From: JAEUMG01 sp046349315 | Lineage (GTDB): Bacteria > Pseudomonadota > Alphaproteobacteria > Rhizobiales > Aestuariivirgaceae | NCBI GenBank assembly: GCA_046349315.1 | Contig: JAXMCQ010000008.1 | Location: forward strand, 108,657 to 172,656 | DNA: 64,000 bases | Direction of reading: 5' to 3' | Shown here: in pieces, positions 44,133-51,545 of the stretch | Layout of the letters: each line of letters opens with the position of its first letter | Numbering within the stretch: position 1 is the first letter of the stretch | Made by a program: the position numbers and the translations under genes | Notes under the pieces: generated by a model | The model's database searches: none | The model's input: the letters and a program-made list of their open reading frames with translations, nothing else | Told to the model about the DNA's origin: nothing

Positions 44133-44878
44133 TGATGCCCCGTCCCGGCCGCGAAAAGGGCGATCTTGGGGCTCAGTTCGCGTTTCAATTTGCGCCTGAA
44201 GGCCTCCGCAAAGGCCTCGAAATCGGTGGCCTGGATGACGAATGCGGCCGGGCCGCCAATGACATTGGCTGAGTAATAGCCGGCAAGGCCAGGATCGTTG
44301 TTGGTGATGGCAAGGCCGTTGATCGTGATGTCTCGCGCGGCAGCCGCCTCGCGCATCTGAGAGGGCTCGGGGCCGGTATTGTTGCGGCCGTCGCCCGAGA
44401 CATCGATCTTGCGTTCATCGCCCACGAACTCATTCGAATCGATGAGATCCGAGGCAAAAGCGATGGCATGGCCAAGACCCGTATAATTGCTCATGGCGCG
44501 GCGCGGCACCACGCTGATCATGTCTGCAAGGGCGAGTGCGCTCGCCTCGTCCGTCAAGCGGTGCCAGGGGATCGGCTGGTCGGCGTCATAGGTGCCGCTC
44601 CACTGGGTCATGGTGACGGCGACGCCATATTTATGCTGGCGGATCAGGTCGATCACGTCCTTGTCGCGGAAGGCCGCCGCCATGCCCTTCATCTGAAGCG
44701 CATATTCGATGTCGTTGACACTCAGCGATACGTCGACGGCGAGGACGAGCTCGATCGACACACGCTGGCCGGCGGCGGCCGGCGACGCCAAGAGCACAAG
44801 GACGACGAAGGCCCGCGACGCGATGACGCGCGGCGCCGAGCATAATCGTGCCCAGTTCGAAAGCGAACCTCCGGCCAT
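44129..44878 (-). CDS. DUF1194 exported protein 4
   Basis: About 249 residues from the ATG at 44878, which overlaps the ATG of the opposite PCuAC gene in CATG. The hydrophobic stretch ASRAFVVLVLLASPAAAGQ is a signal peptide although the 17 residues before it are long. The core has AVDVSLSV, KIDVSGDGRNN and the family end FAEAFRRKLKREL. The open frame continues upstream to 44956, so the true start is uncertain. It is upstream of paralogue 3 and the two are a tandem pair. Confidence 0.82.
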   Translation of the reverse strand: MAGGSLSNWARLCSAPRVIASRAFVVLVLLASPAAAGQRVSIELVLAVDVSLSVNDIEYALQMKGMAAAFRDKDVIDLIRQHKYGVAVTMTQWSGTYDADQPIPWHRLTDEASALALADMISVVPRRAMSNYTGLGHAIAFASDLIDSNEFVGDERKIDVSGDGRNNTGPEPSQMREAAAARDITINGLAITNNDPGLAGYYSANVIGGPAAFVIQATDFEAFAEAFRRKLKRELSPKIALFAAGTGHQ

Positions 44879-45374
44879 GCGCCGGATCGCTCTCGAAATC
44901 GCCGTGGCTCTTCTCCTCACCATCGGGGCGGTATTATCGCTCGCCGTCGGCGCCATGGCGAGTGACGTGATGGTGATGGATGCCTATGCTCGGGCCTCGG
45001 CAACGCCCGCCGCCAAGGCTGGTGCGGTCTATCTCACCATCATGAACCACGGCAGTGAGCCTGACCGGCTGATCGGCATCACATCGGACATCGCCCGGGC
45101 GGCCCAGATCCACGAGACCACCGAAGCGGACGGCGTCGCCTCGATGCAGCCGGTCGATGAACTCGAGATCGCCGCGCATAGCGAACAAGCGCTCGCACCG
45201 GGCGGCCTGCATGTGATGCTGTTCGATCTCCGGAAGCCGCTCAAGGAAGGCTCGCATTTCAAGATCACATTGCAATTCGAGCGCAACGGCTCGGTCGTGG
45301 TCGACGTGCCGGTCGGCGGCGTCGCGGCGGACAGCGCCGAGCATGCCGGTCACGCGACGGACACCAGCAATTAG
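44877..45374 (+). CDS. Periplasmic copper chaperone PCu(A)C
   Basis: From the ATG at 44877 the protein has 165 residues with a signal peptide (IALEIAVALLLTIGAVLSLA). The family copper motif H-x10-M-x21-H-x-M is exact: IHETTEADGVASM supplies H and M, and GLHVML supplies the second H and M. It delivers Cu(I) to the CuA site of cytochrome oxidase, usually with Sco. There is no Sco or cox gene next to it. Its start overlaps that of a divergent DUF1194 gene and no clear ribosome binding site is seen. Confidence 0.92.
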   Translation: MRRIALEIAVALLLTIGAVLSLAVGAMASDVMVMDAYARASATPAAKAGAVYLTIMNHGSEPDRLIGITSDIARAAQIHETTEADGVASMQPVDELEIAAHSEQALAPGGLHVMLFDLRKPLKEGSHFKITLQFERNGSVVVDVPVGGVAADSAEHAGHATDTSN

Positions 45375-45424
45375 AAACCTCTTGAACCATTCAGACGCGC
45401 CAGCACAAAACCGACGAACTCTTC

Positions 45425-45535
45425 ATGATGAAGAACCCGCGCAGCGGGCCTCGAACCATGTGTAACAGGTGAAATCGCGCCATTCGAGGCATCGTTACGC
45501 GATGCACCTCAGGGCGAGGCTGAAAGGAAAATACG
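45425..45535. repeat. Degenerate family A repeat copy 3
   Basis: The region has CATGATGAAGAACCCGCGCAGCGGGCCTCGA, with a CCCGC-gca-GCGGG hairpin, and CGAGGCATCG-ttacg-CGATGCACCTC, resembling the tandem hairpins at 625-735. It fills the gap after the PCuAC gene and marks the left edge of the A/T-richer patch. Confidence 0.5.
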
Positions 45536-45605
45536 TGCGGGGTAGTGGTGGCCAGTTGCACTATGGCACAGCCACGCGAGGAGAGAGGGCACGGCACAAC
45601 ATTGC

Positions 45606-46169
45606 TCAATGATCGCGTCCCGGTTTTGGTTCACAAACATACCAGTTCGGAGCGTCCAGCGGATTGCAAGTATAAGAGAAATCCCTGATTTGCGCGAGTG
45701 GCTTCTGTCCATCGTGGTAGATGATGTTTATGCTTGTAGCGTTATCAAGAATCCCAGAACTAAAAATGACAAATGTGACCAGCATGTTGGTCGTCGGATC
45801 AAAGCCTTCTCCCGCCTGTCCTATCACCTCGATACCGACCGATTGCATCTTCGCGACCAAGCCGTGATAGACCTTGCGATCTTCAAGAGACAGCTTCCGC
45901 AGCTCAGGAATTATTTGCCTGTCCCGCTCATTGTCGGGATCATAGTTCGGGTAGATCGGAGCCAAAGCCGGGTGTGCGTTGAGAGTATCGACTATCTCCT
46001 GAAATTCATTCCTGTGCCGTTCATACAGTTCGGCCGCTTTTTCTGGAGAACCCCAACTGCCTCGCAGTTCCAACAACAAGATCATTCCAATTGGTGACTG
46101 GTAGACGAGGTAGGCTAGGATCGCAGCTACGACGATTGAACCGAGTACAACTGATCTAGCCTTGCTCAT
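45606..46169 (-). CDS. Hypothetical membrane-anchored protein
   Basis: The ATG at 46169 gives 187 residues with one N-terminal membrane helix (VVLGSIVVAAILAYLVY, about 7-23), then a soluble domain with charged helices (AAELYERHRNEFQEIVDTL and LRKLSLEDRKVYHGLVAKM) and two late cysteines (YTCNPL, WYVCEP). The frame is open to 46247; those extra residues hold a lipoprotein-like LAVASC that would conflict with the helix. Base use is more A/T-rich than in neighbouring genes. No family was recognised. Confidence 0.65.
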   Translation of the reverse strand: MSKARSVVLGSIVVAAILAYLVYQSPIGMILLLELRGSWGSPEKAAELYERHRNEFQEIVDTLNAHPALAPIYPNYDPDNERDRQIIPELRKLSLEDRKVYHGLVAKMQSVGIEVIGQAGEGFDPTTNMLVTFVIFSSGILDNATSINIIYHDGQKPLAQIRDFSYTCNPLDAPNWYVCEPKPGRDH

Positions 46170-46271
46170 TCTGCGACGATCCCGTTGCATACCGGCTACT
46201 GAACTGCAACTTGCAACAGCCAAATAGCAGACGAAGAGTATTTGCAATCATCTTCATTCGAGCCAGGGACC

Positions 46272-47171
46272 ATGCGAACACTTATCCTTGTAACCATAGC
46301 GTTCACGTCAGTTGCGTTTGTGCTTCTGTGCGATGGCCTCCAGGTGCAAATGGCGCGTGCGGAAGTTCGCCTCGACCAGGCCACGCAAGACTATCTTGAG
46401 GGTTCATGGTTGATCGGCGAGAAGCCCGTCCGAGGACCTTGCACTTTACAGGCGTACTCGAACAGCCAGCTCGAGTTTGAATTTCGCAATTCCGGCGGGA
46501 GGCTGACCGTATACCAGCCGTTCGACTTGTTCACGCCTGTTCGCATCTCCGCCGCAGAACGAGAGAGTGACGTCCTCTCCATCACGTTAGATGGACGCAA
46601 GAACTTGAAGATGAAGATTCCCGTCCGCCTGCTGCCGCCGGACCGACTGGAGATTCTATCGAATCCAAATTTTACGCCTGGGTTTGCCTATCGGTGCGAT
46701 AAACCAAACAGGACAGTAACTGACGGAGTCTCTGCTGCGATGCTGCAGATACTCACTTCACCTGCCAGCGGCGGCACTCTTTTCGTTGAAGCGAAGCGCG
46801 GACAGACGGCGGGTGAGGTATGCAACCCTTCGGAGGAGCAGCGATCTCTCGAACTAAGGTGGCTGCAGTTCGAAGCTCTCGGGCCAGTCCACTTCTATGT
46901 TTTTGGGCAAGGCTTCGAAGGGAAGTTCGACCTGGAACCAATCGGCTCTCTGCACGCAGTCGACGACCGTACGTTGAAAATCGAAGTACTGGAGAGGCTA
47001 GAGGGCGCCGGACGGGCTTGGGACGCCGGATCACATGCGCGACCATATACTCTCACCGCCATTTGGGACGGAGCCAAGCTCCGGATTCCCGAACTGGATA
47101 CGAGTTTCATTCGCTGCGGTAGTGATGGAGACGAAGGGTATGAACCCGCTCCATTGCCATTAAAGCGGTGA
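46272..47171 (+). CDS. Hypothetical exported protein
   Basis: From the ATG at 46272 the protein has 299 residues, beginning with a signal peptide (MRTLILVTIAFTSVAFVLLC, cleavage near ARA). The mature part is rich in beta-strand-like segments and has four cysteines (GPCTLQ, YRCDKP, EVCNPS, IRCGSD), which could form two disulfides. It is divergent from the membrane protein at 46169. No recognisable family. Codon use has more A/T endings than the flanking metabolic genes, which supports acquisition by transfer. Confidence 0.65.
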   Translation: MRTLILVTIAFTSVAFVLLCDGLQVQMARAEVRLDQATQDYLEGSWLIGEKPVRGPCTLQAYSNSQLEFEFRNSGGRLTVYQPFDLFTPVRISAAERESDVLSITLDGRKNLKMKIPVRLLPPDRLEILSNPNFTPGFAYRCDKPNRTVTDGVSAAMLQILTSPASGGTLFVEAKRGQTAGEVCNPSEEQRSLELRWLQFEALGPVHFYVFGQGFEGKFDLEPIGSLHAVDDRTLKIEVLERLEGAGRAWDAGSHARPYTLTAIWDGAKLRIPELDTSFIRCGSDGDEGYEPAPLPLKR

Positions 47172-47253
47172 TCCACGCGAAAAGTGATTTGATTGGAGGG
47201 GACGTTGACGACCCTAGCGGGCGCCGGAATAATACGCAACGGAGTAATTTGCG

Positions 47254-47745
47254 GTGGAGCGCAAAGTGTCACGAGTTATACCTATTGATGTGCTTGCAAC
47301 TGTGTTGATACTTCAAGCTTCGCTGTTTGCGACGGTGCGGACGACCCACGCGGCCGGCAAAGCTTGCATCGAATGGGAATTCATCGATCCAGCACGCGAT
47401 TATGTTGTGAGGGCGTCCGGTTATATTCGCCCAGACAATGTTTCCGGACTGCCACAAGAGTTCATCCTTAAGGCTAGTCCAGAACATGAATTTGGCAGCG
47501 TCGCTTTGACTAATCTAAGGATCGATCAGGAAGGGCCTCATGGCGCTTCGATCACAGGTACAATACAGGTCCTTGGAACAGAGGATTCACCCTATCCTGT
47601 TTTGGGAGGGATGTTATACCCATATGGAGATCGCGATTTTTGGACAATGTGGTTCGGCAACAGAGATACTGGCTATTATGTCTACCTGAGAAAGAACCCA
47701 CCTCGGAACGTCGCGGACAAATGTAAGAACTACGCCACACGATGA
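47254..47745 (+). CDS. Hypothetical exported protein
   Basis: A GTG start at 47254, with GGAG about 10 bases upstream, gives 163 residues. The hydrophobic start (VIPIDVLATVLILQASLFAT) ends at a probable cleavage site before AGKACIEWEF. The mature domain has two cysteines (KACIEW, DKCKNY) at its ends and a beta-rich pattern (SVALTNLRIDQEG, FWTMWFGNRDTGYYVYL). Unknown family. Its stop codon overlaps a 48-residue frame (47742). Confidence 0.55.
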   Translation: MERKVSRVIPIDVLATVLILQASLFATVRTTHAAGKACIEWEFIDPARDYVVRASGYIRPDNVSGLPQEFILKASPEHEFGSVALTNLRIDQEGPHGASITGTIQVLGTEDSPYPVLGGMLYPYGDRDFWTMWFGNRDTGYYVYLRKNPPRNVADKCKNYATR

Positions 47746-47888
47746 CGCCGTGGCCAACTGATTCACCGCCTGAAGTCCCTCCGGGAAATCGGCTGATTGT
47801 CGTATCCGGGGCTGCGCTGCTCATTTCAATCTTCGCAACTGGTGCATCAACAGACGCAGTCGAAAAAGCCCGCATCATATGCCGCTAG
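47742..47888 (+). CDS. Short overlapping open frame, 48 residues
   Basis: An ATG inside the ATGA of the previous stop opens a 48-residue frame (MTPWPTDSPPEVPPGNRLIV, then one hydrophobic segment VVSGAALLISIFATGAS) that ends at 47888, ten bases inside the next gene. The overlap at both ends is what a translationally coupled operon looks like. There is no ribosome binding site of its own. It may be a small membrane peptide or chance; it is below the length of most gene calls. Confidence 0.35.
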   Translation: MTPWPTDSPPEVPPGNRLIVVSGAALLISIFATGASTDAVEKARIICR

Positions 47889-48250
47889 ATTGGCATCGCT
47901 CAGCAATAGTGCTCCTTTGTCTTCTCTCGGGCTGCCTTCCCGTGGCAAGTGATGGACTTCTGCAACTAAGAGGCAATGTGACAGATGCGCAGGGCACCGC
48001 ATTCAGCGACTGCAATCTGACGCTATCGCTCCCACGAAAATCCTCGGACCCAAGGTATTCCAGTGAGAACCTGGTCAGCAAGAAGGTAAGTGGGGAGTTC
48101 GAAGCGACAATGACCGGTCCGCCCTTTCGATCCACTTATCTCGTCGATATTTCTTGTCCGCGCGCCAGTACCGCTATACGCAGCAAGCCAGTCGAAATCG
48201 GCGGTCGGGTGCCCACGGACTTAGGGCATATCGTTCTGGAGCGAGAATAA
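47879..48250 (+). CDS. Hypothetical lipoprotein
   Basis: A 123-residue protein beginning MPLDWHRSAIVLLCLLSGCL. LLSGC is a lipobox, so cysteine 19 should be lipidated and the protein anchored to a membrane. The rest resembles a carboxypeptidase-regulatory-like beta-sandwich (LQLRGNVTDAQGTAFSDCNL, VSGEFEATM, VLERE), as in small periplasmic transthyretin-like domains. The start overlaps the short frame upstream. It closes the A/T-richer patch just before the tRNA-like element. Confidence 0.65.
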   Translation: MPLDWHRSAIVLLCLLSGCLPVASDGLLQLRGNVTDAQGTAFSDCNLTLSLPRKSSDPRYSSENLVSKKVSGEFEATMTGPPFRSTYLVDISCPRASTAIRSKPVEIGGRVPTDLGHIVLERE

Positions 48251-48412
48251 TTCTTGCAGCGACCCTTAGCACCCTTCGGCCCATGCTTGGAGGGCGGCTG
48301 CGCCGTCTCGCAGCGTTGAGGCAGCACGGGTCTTCCTCACGCTGAGGTTCAATCACCAAGGACGATGCCGAGAAGTATGGCGATCACCTCGACTTTGCGC
48401 TAACCGACTCAG
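48251..48412. other. Gap before the tRNA-like element
   Basis: No gene is supported here or in 48499-48612. A frame running from about 48330 through the tRNA-like element to 48558 is open but lacks a start codon and ribosome binding site. The gap 48251-48612 otherwise holds only the RNA element. Confidence 0.45.
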
Positions 48413-48498
48413 GTCAGCGTGACGGAATTGGTAGACTTATCGCCACAGCGATCCTGAGCCGAATGGTTCAGGTGCGGGTTCGATCCCTGCCGCTGGCA
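48413..48498 (+). ncRNA. tRNA-Leu-like RNA lacking an anticodon loop
   Basis: GTCAGCG (48413-48419) pairs with CGCTGGC (48491-48497) with one G-U, forming a 7-base acceptor stem; A at 48498 is in the discriminator place. The T arm GCGGG-TTCGATC-CCTGC (48474-48490) is canonical. The D loop AATTGGTAGAC is the class II leucine type, but its stem has a mismatch. The variable arm is an 8-base stem CCTGAGCC-gaat-GGTTCAGG (48453-48472). The anticodon position is a 5-base stem ATCGC/GCGAT closed by a CACA tetraloop (48439-48452), four bases short of a real anticodon arm. No CCA is encoded. It is a tRNA-like RNA or remnant. Confidence 0.5.
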
Positions 48499-48612
48499 GT
48501 TTATGGATGCGCGATCCAGCCAACCTGCTCCCGCCACCTCATAGCCGCCATGCGATGACCTGCCTTGCGGGTTAGGTCGCCCAAGGCTTGAGTGCGGACG
48601 GGGACCGACATC

Positions 48613-49374
48613 ATGGATTTGCACGAAGCGATCCTGCTCTTCGCAGGCGGCGTATTGGCCGGAACGATCAATGTGCTCGCTGGCGGCGCCGGATTCATGA
48701 CGTTTCCGCTGCTCATCGCGGCCGGCATGAGCGAGCTTCAGGCCAATGCCTCGAATTTCGTGGCGCTATTGCCGGCCAATATTGCCGGGCTCATCGCATA
48801 CCGCCACGAATTGCGACGGCCCAATCTCAAGCTTGGATGGCGCCTGCCATTGGCGGCGGTCGGCGGGACGCTCGGTTCCGCCTCCCTGCTCTGGCTCGGC
48901 GAAGCCTCGTTCCGCGCCACGGTGCCGTGGCTCCTGCTCTTCGCGACTCTGTGTTTCACGGCGGCACCCTTCATCAAGAACTGGCTCGAGCGGCATCATG
49001 GCTTCGACGGGCGGGAGTGGCTGTGGCTCTGCTTCCTGCTCGAATTCATCGTCTATGCGTATGGTGGCTATTTCGGCCTCGGCATGGGAATCATCCTCCT
49101 CGCCATCTACGCGATGTTCGGCCATGAGGACATCCACGAGGCCAACGCCTTACGCAATGCGACGATCACCATCGTCACCATCATCGGCATTGCGTTGTTC
49201 GCGCAGGCCGGCGTCATCCGCTGGCTGCCGTCGGTGATCATGATGGCGGGTGCGGTGACCGGCGGCTATGGCATGGCGCGCTTCGCGCGGCGGATGCCGC
49301 AGCATGTCGTGCGGCGCGCCATCCTCGCCTGGGCGATCGTGCTTACGGCGATTGCGTTCTGGCGATACTCCTGA
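48613..49374 (+). CDS. TauE/SafE-type sulfite/organosulfonate exporter family protein
   Basis: From the ATG at 48613 the protein has 253 residues and seven to eight hydrophobic segments. The first repeat has GTINVLAGGAGFMTFPLLIAAG and the second GGYFGLGMGIILLAIYAMFG, which are the paired glycine-rich motifs of the family (PF01925). Proteins of this type export sulfite, sulfoacetate or related anions. It stands alone on the plus strand and its 3' end overlaps the opposite EamA gene by 32 bases. Substrate is unknown. Confidence 0.92.
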   Translation: MDLHEAILLFAGGVLAGTINVLAGGAGFMTFPLLIAAGMSELQANASNFVALLPANIAGLIAYRHELRRPNLKLGWRLPLAAVGGTLGSASLLWLGEASFRATVPWLLLFATLCFTAAPFIKNWLERHHGFDGREWLWLCFLLEFIVYAYGGYFGLGMGIILLAIYAMFGHEDIHEANALRNATITIVTIIGIALFAQAGVIRWLPSVIMMAGAVTGGYGMARFARRMPQHVVRRAILAWAIVLTAIAFWRYS

Positions 49375-50239
49375 GCCGCGTTTCGCGGTGGATCGCATAG
49401 AGTCCGGAACCGACGATCAAGGCCATGCCGGCGAAAGCCCAGATATCGGGAATCTCGTTGAAGACCACCACACCCGACAAGAGCGAGAACAATACGATAG
49501 AATAGCGGAAGGGCGCAGTGGCCGAGAGATCGGCAAGCCGCAAGGTGACGACCATGCACATGTAGCCCGTTGCAAGGAATAGGGCGGAGCCGGCAAGAAG
49601 CAGGATGTGCCACGTCTGCGGCTGCACCCAATCCTGGGCGAGCGCCAAGGCGATGCCGCCAAGGGTTACGAAGAGGGCATTGGCGAAGGCGACGATCAAT
49701 GACGGAATATGGCGCGGGATGCGGCGCGTGACGATATCGCGAATGGCGAGCGCCACGACGATGCTGACGGCGATGCCTTCATAGACATTGAACGTCGAAG
49801 GCGCCGGCTTGACGATCAGGATGACGCCGAGAAGGCCGACAAGAACCGCGCTCGTACGCCGCCAGCCGACGCGTTCCTTGAGCCAGATGGCCGCGAGGCC
49901 GAGGACGACGAGAGGGACCGCCTGCATGATTGATGTGAGATTGGCGATCGGCATGTGCATCAATGCGGTGATGAAGGCCAAGGTGCCGATGAGATCGAGG
50001 GCGGCGCGCCCCAGCACATGCCGGGTTGCAATGTGCGGCAGGCTGTCGAGGACATTTTGCCGCCAGCAGATGATGCCGATCAAGATGGTCGCAAATGCAC
50101 CGCGGATGGCAACGATCTCGCCGACCGGCAATTGGCCGGCGAGCAATTTCACGCAAGTATCATTGGTGACGAAGGAGGCGGACGCCGCGACCATGAACAG
50201 GCCGGCGCGAAGCGTCTCATGCGGGTGAGTCGGAGTCAT
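49343..50239 (-). CDS. EamA-type DMT family transporter
   Basis: The ATG at 50239 gives 298 residues with ten hydrophobic segments in two EamA repeats (LFMVAASASFVTNDTCVKLL; PFRYSIVLFSLLSGVVVFNE). The sequence FNEIPDIWAFAGMALIVGSG closes the second repeat. The frame is open to 50335 but the added residues are not membrane-like. The ribosome binding site is weak. It is likely an inner-membrane exporter or importer of a small metabolite and is convergent with TauE. Confidence 0.88.
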   Translation of the reverse strand: MTPTHPHETLRAGLFMVAASASFVTNDTCVKLLAGQLPVGEIVAIRGAFATILIGIICWRQNVLDSLPHIATRHVLGRAALDLIGTLAFITALMHMPIANLTSIMQAVPLVVLGLAAIWLKERVGWRRTSAVLVGLLGVILIVKPAPSTFNVYEGIAVSIVVALAIRDIVTRRIPRHIPSLIVAFANALFVTLGGIALALAQDWVQPQTWHILLLAGSALFLATGYMCMVVTLRLADLSATAPFRYSIVLFSLLSGVVVFNEIPDIWAFAGMALIVGSGLYAIHRETRLRSIARTQSP

Positions 50240-50353
50240 CAGGGTTGCCCGTCCTACCTGCCCGAAGGCCGGTATGCGAGCAAGCCAGCTGGCGCATTGT
50301 AGGTCTGCGCATAAGCTTATCGCCAAAGCGCGCACACTTTGGCGGCTTATGCG

Positions 50354-51385
50354 CTAGCCCCCCGTTACGCTCATATGGCGGGAGAGCGCCGGCTTGTTGT
50401 GCCGCCGGTCGATAATGAAATCATGGCCCTTCGGCTTGCGGGAAATCGCCTCGTCGATGGCGGCATCGAGCAGATGGTCGGATTCGGAAGCACGCAACGG
50501 ACCGCGGAGGTCGGCTGCGTCTTCCTGGCCCAGGCACATGTAGAGCGTGCCGGTGCAGGTGAGCCGCACGCGGTTGCAGCTTTCACAGAAATTGTGGGTG
50601 AGCGGCGTGATGAAGCCCAAGCGGCCCCCGGTTTCGGCAACCCGAACGTAACGCGCCGGGCCGCCGGTCTTGTAAGGGATCTCTTCAAGCGTGAAGCGAT
50701 CCATGAGGCGCGCTCGGACCACTGAGAGCGGCAGATACTGGTCGGTGCGATCGCCCTCGATATCGCCCAAGGGCATGGTTTCGATGAGGGTGAGATCCAT
50801 GCCCTCGCCATGCGCCCAGCGGATCAGGTCCTCGATCTCGTCCTCGTTGACGCCCTTCAGCGCGACGGCATTGATCTTGATGGCAAGGCCTGCGGCCCGC
50901 GCCGCAGCAAGGCCGGCGTCGACCTTGGCGAAATCGCCCCAGCGGGTGATCGCCTTGAACTTCGCCGGATCGCGGGTGTCGACGGAGACATTGATGCGGC
51001 GCACGCCATGGTCGGCGAGTTGCGAGGCATAGCGGGCCAATTGGCTGCCATTGGTGGTCAGGGTCAGTTCTTCGAGATCGCCTGAGTGCAAATGCCGCGA
51101 CAGGCTTTCGACGAGCGAAATGATGTTCCGGCGCACCAAGGGCTCGCCGCCGGTAAGCCTGATCTTGCGTACCCCCTTGCCGATGAAGGCGGAACAAACG
51201 CGATCGAGCTCTTCAAGCGTCAGCAGGTCCTTTTTCGGCAAAAATGTCATGTCCTCCGCCATGCAATAGACACAGCGGAAATCGCAGCGATCGGTGACCG
51301 AGACGCGCAAATAGCTCACATGACGGCCAAACGGGTCGATCAAGGCGGGCTTAGGCTGCGCAAGCGGGCGCGGAATTTCGTTCAT
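50354..51385 (-). CDS. moaA: GTP 3',8-cyclase MoaA
   Basis: A 343-residue radical-SAM enzyme of molybdenum cofactor synthesis. The N-terminal cluster is C34-x3-C38-x2-C41 (VTDRCDFRCVYCMAED), followed by LTGGEPLVRR; the C-terminal second cluster lies in FCESCNRVRLTCTGTLYMC. It converts GTP to the cyclic intermediate that MoaC turns into precursor Z. The end GG (SVTGG) is the conserved tail needed for function. No other moa gene is next to it. Confidence 0.97.
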   Translation of the reverse strand: MNEIPRPLAQPKPALIDPFGRHVSYLRVSVTDRCDFRCVYCMAEDMTFLPKKDLLTLEELDRVCSAFIGKGVRKIRLTGGEPLVRRNIISLVESLSRHLHSGDLEELTLTTNGSQLARYASQLADHGVRRINVSVDTRDPAKFKAITRWGDFAKVDAGLAAARAAGLAIKINAVALKGVNEDEIEDLIRWAHGEGMDLTLIETMPLGDIEGDRTDQYLPLSVVRARLMDRFTLEEIPYKTGGPARYVRVAETGGRLGFITPLTHNFCESCNRVRLTCTGTLYMCLGQEDAADLRGPLRASESDHLLDAAIDEAISRKPKGHDFIIDRRHNKPALSRHMSVTGG

Positions 51386-51425
51386 AAAGGCAATGTCGTG
51401 TTTCGCTCGATTAAGTCAAGGCGAC

Positions 51426-51492
51426 TAGAACATAATTAGAACACATTCTAAGAGTAAACACCTAGATGTTGAGACGGAGAACCTAGAAGTTG
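51426..51492. promoter_or_regulatory. Direct-repeat pairs upstream of a serine hydrolase gene
   Basis: TAGAACATAAT and TAGAACACAT repeat 11 bases apart (51426-51446). ACCTAGATGTTG and ACCTAGAAGTTG repeat 21 bases apart, about two helical turns (51460-51471 and 51481-51492). The second copy ends 53 bases before the gene at 51546. The stretch is A/T-rich for this genome, as a promoter would be. Confidence 0.35.
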
Positions 51493-51545
51493 CACAATCA
51501 GACCGGGAATGCAGGATGAGGGCAATGACGTTCTGGAGATTTGAA

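Noticed and set aside
48330..48558. Open reading frame through the tRNA-like element
   Set aside because: Open for about 70 codons but without a start codon or ribosome binding site; the four RNA stems explain the bases better. A gene remnant cannot be fully excluded.
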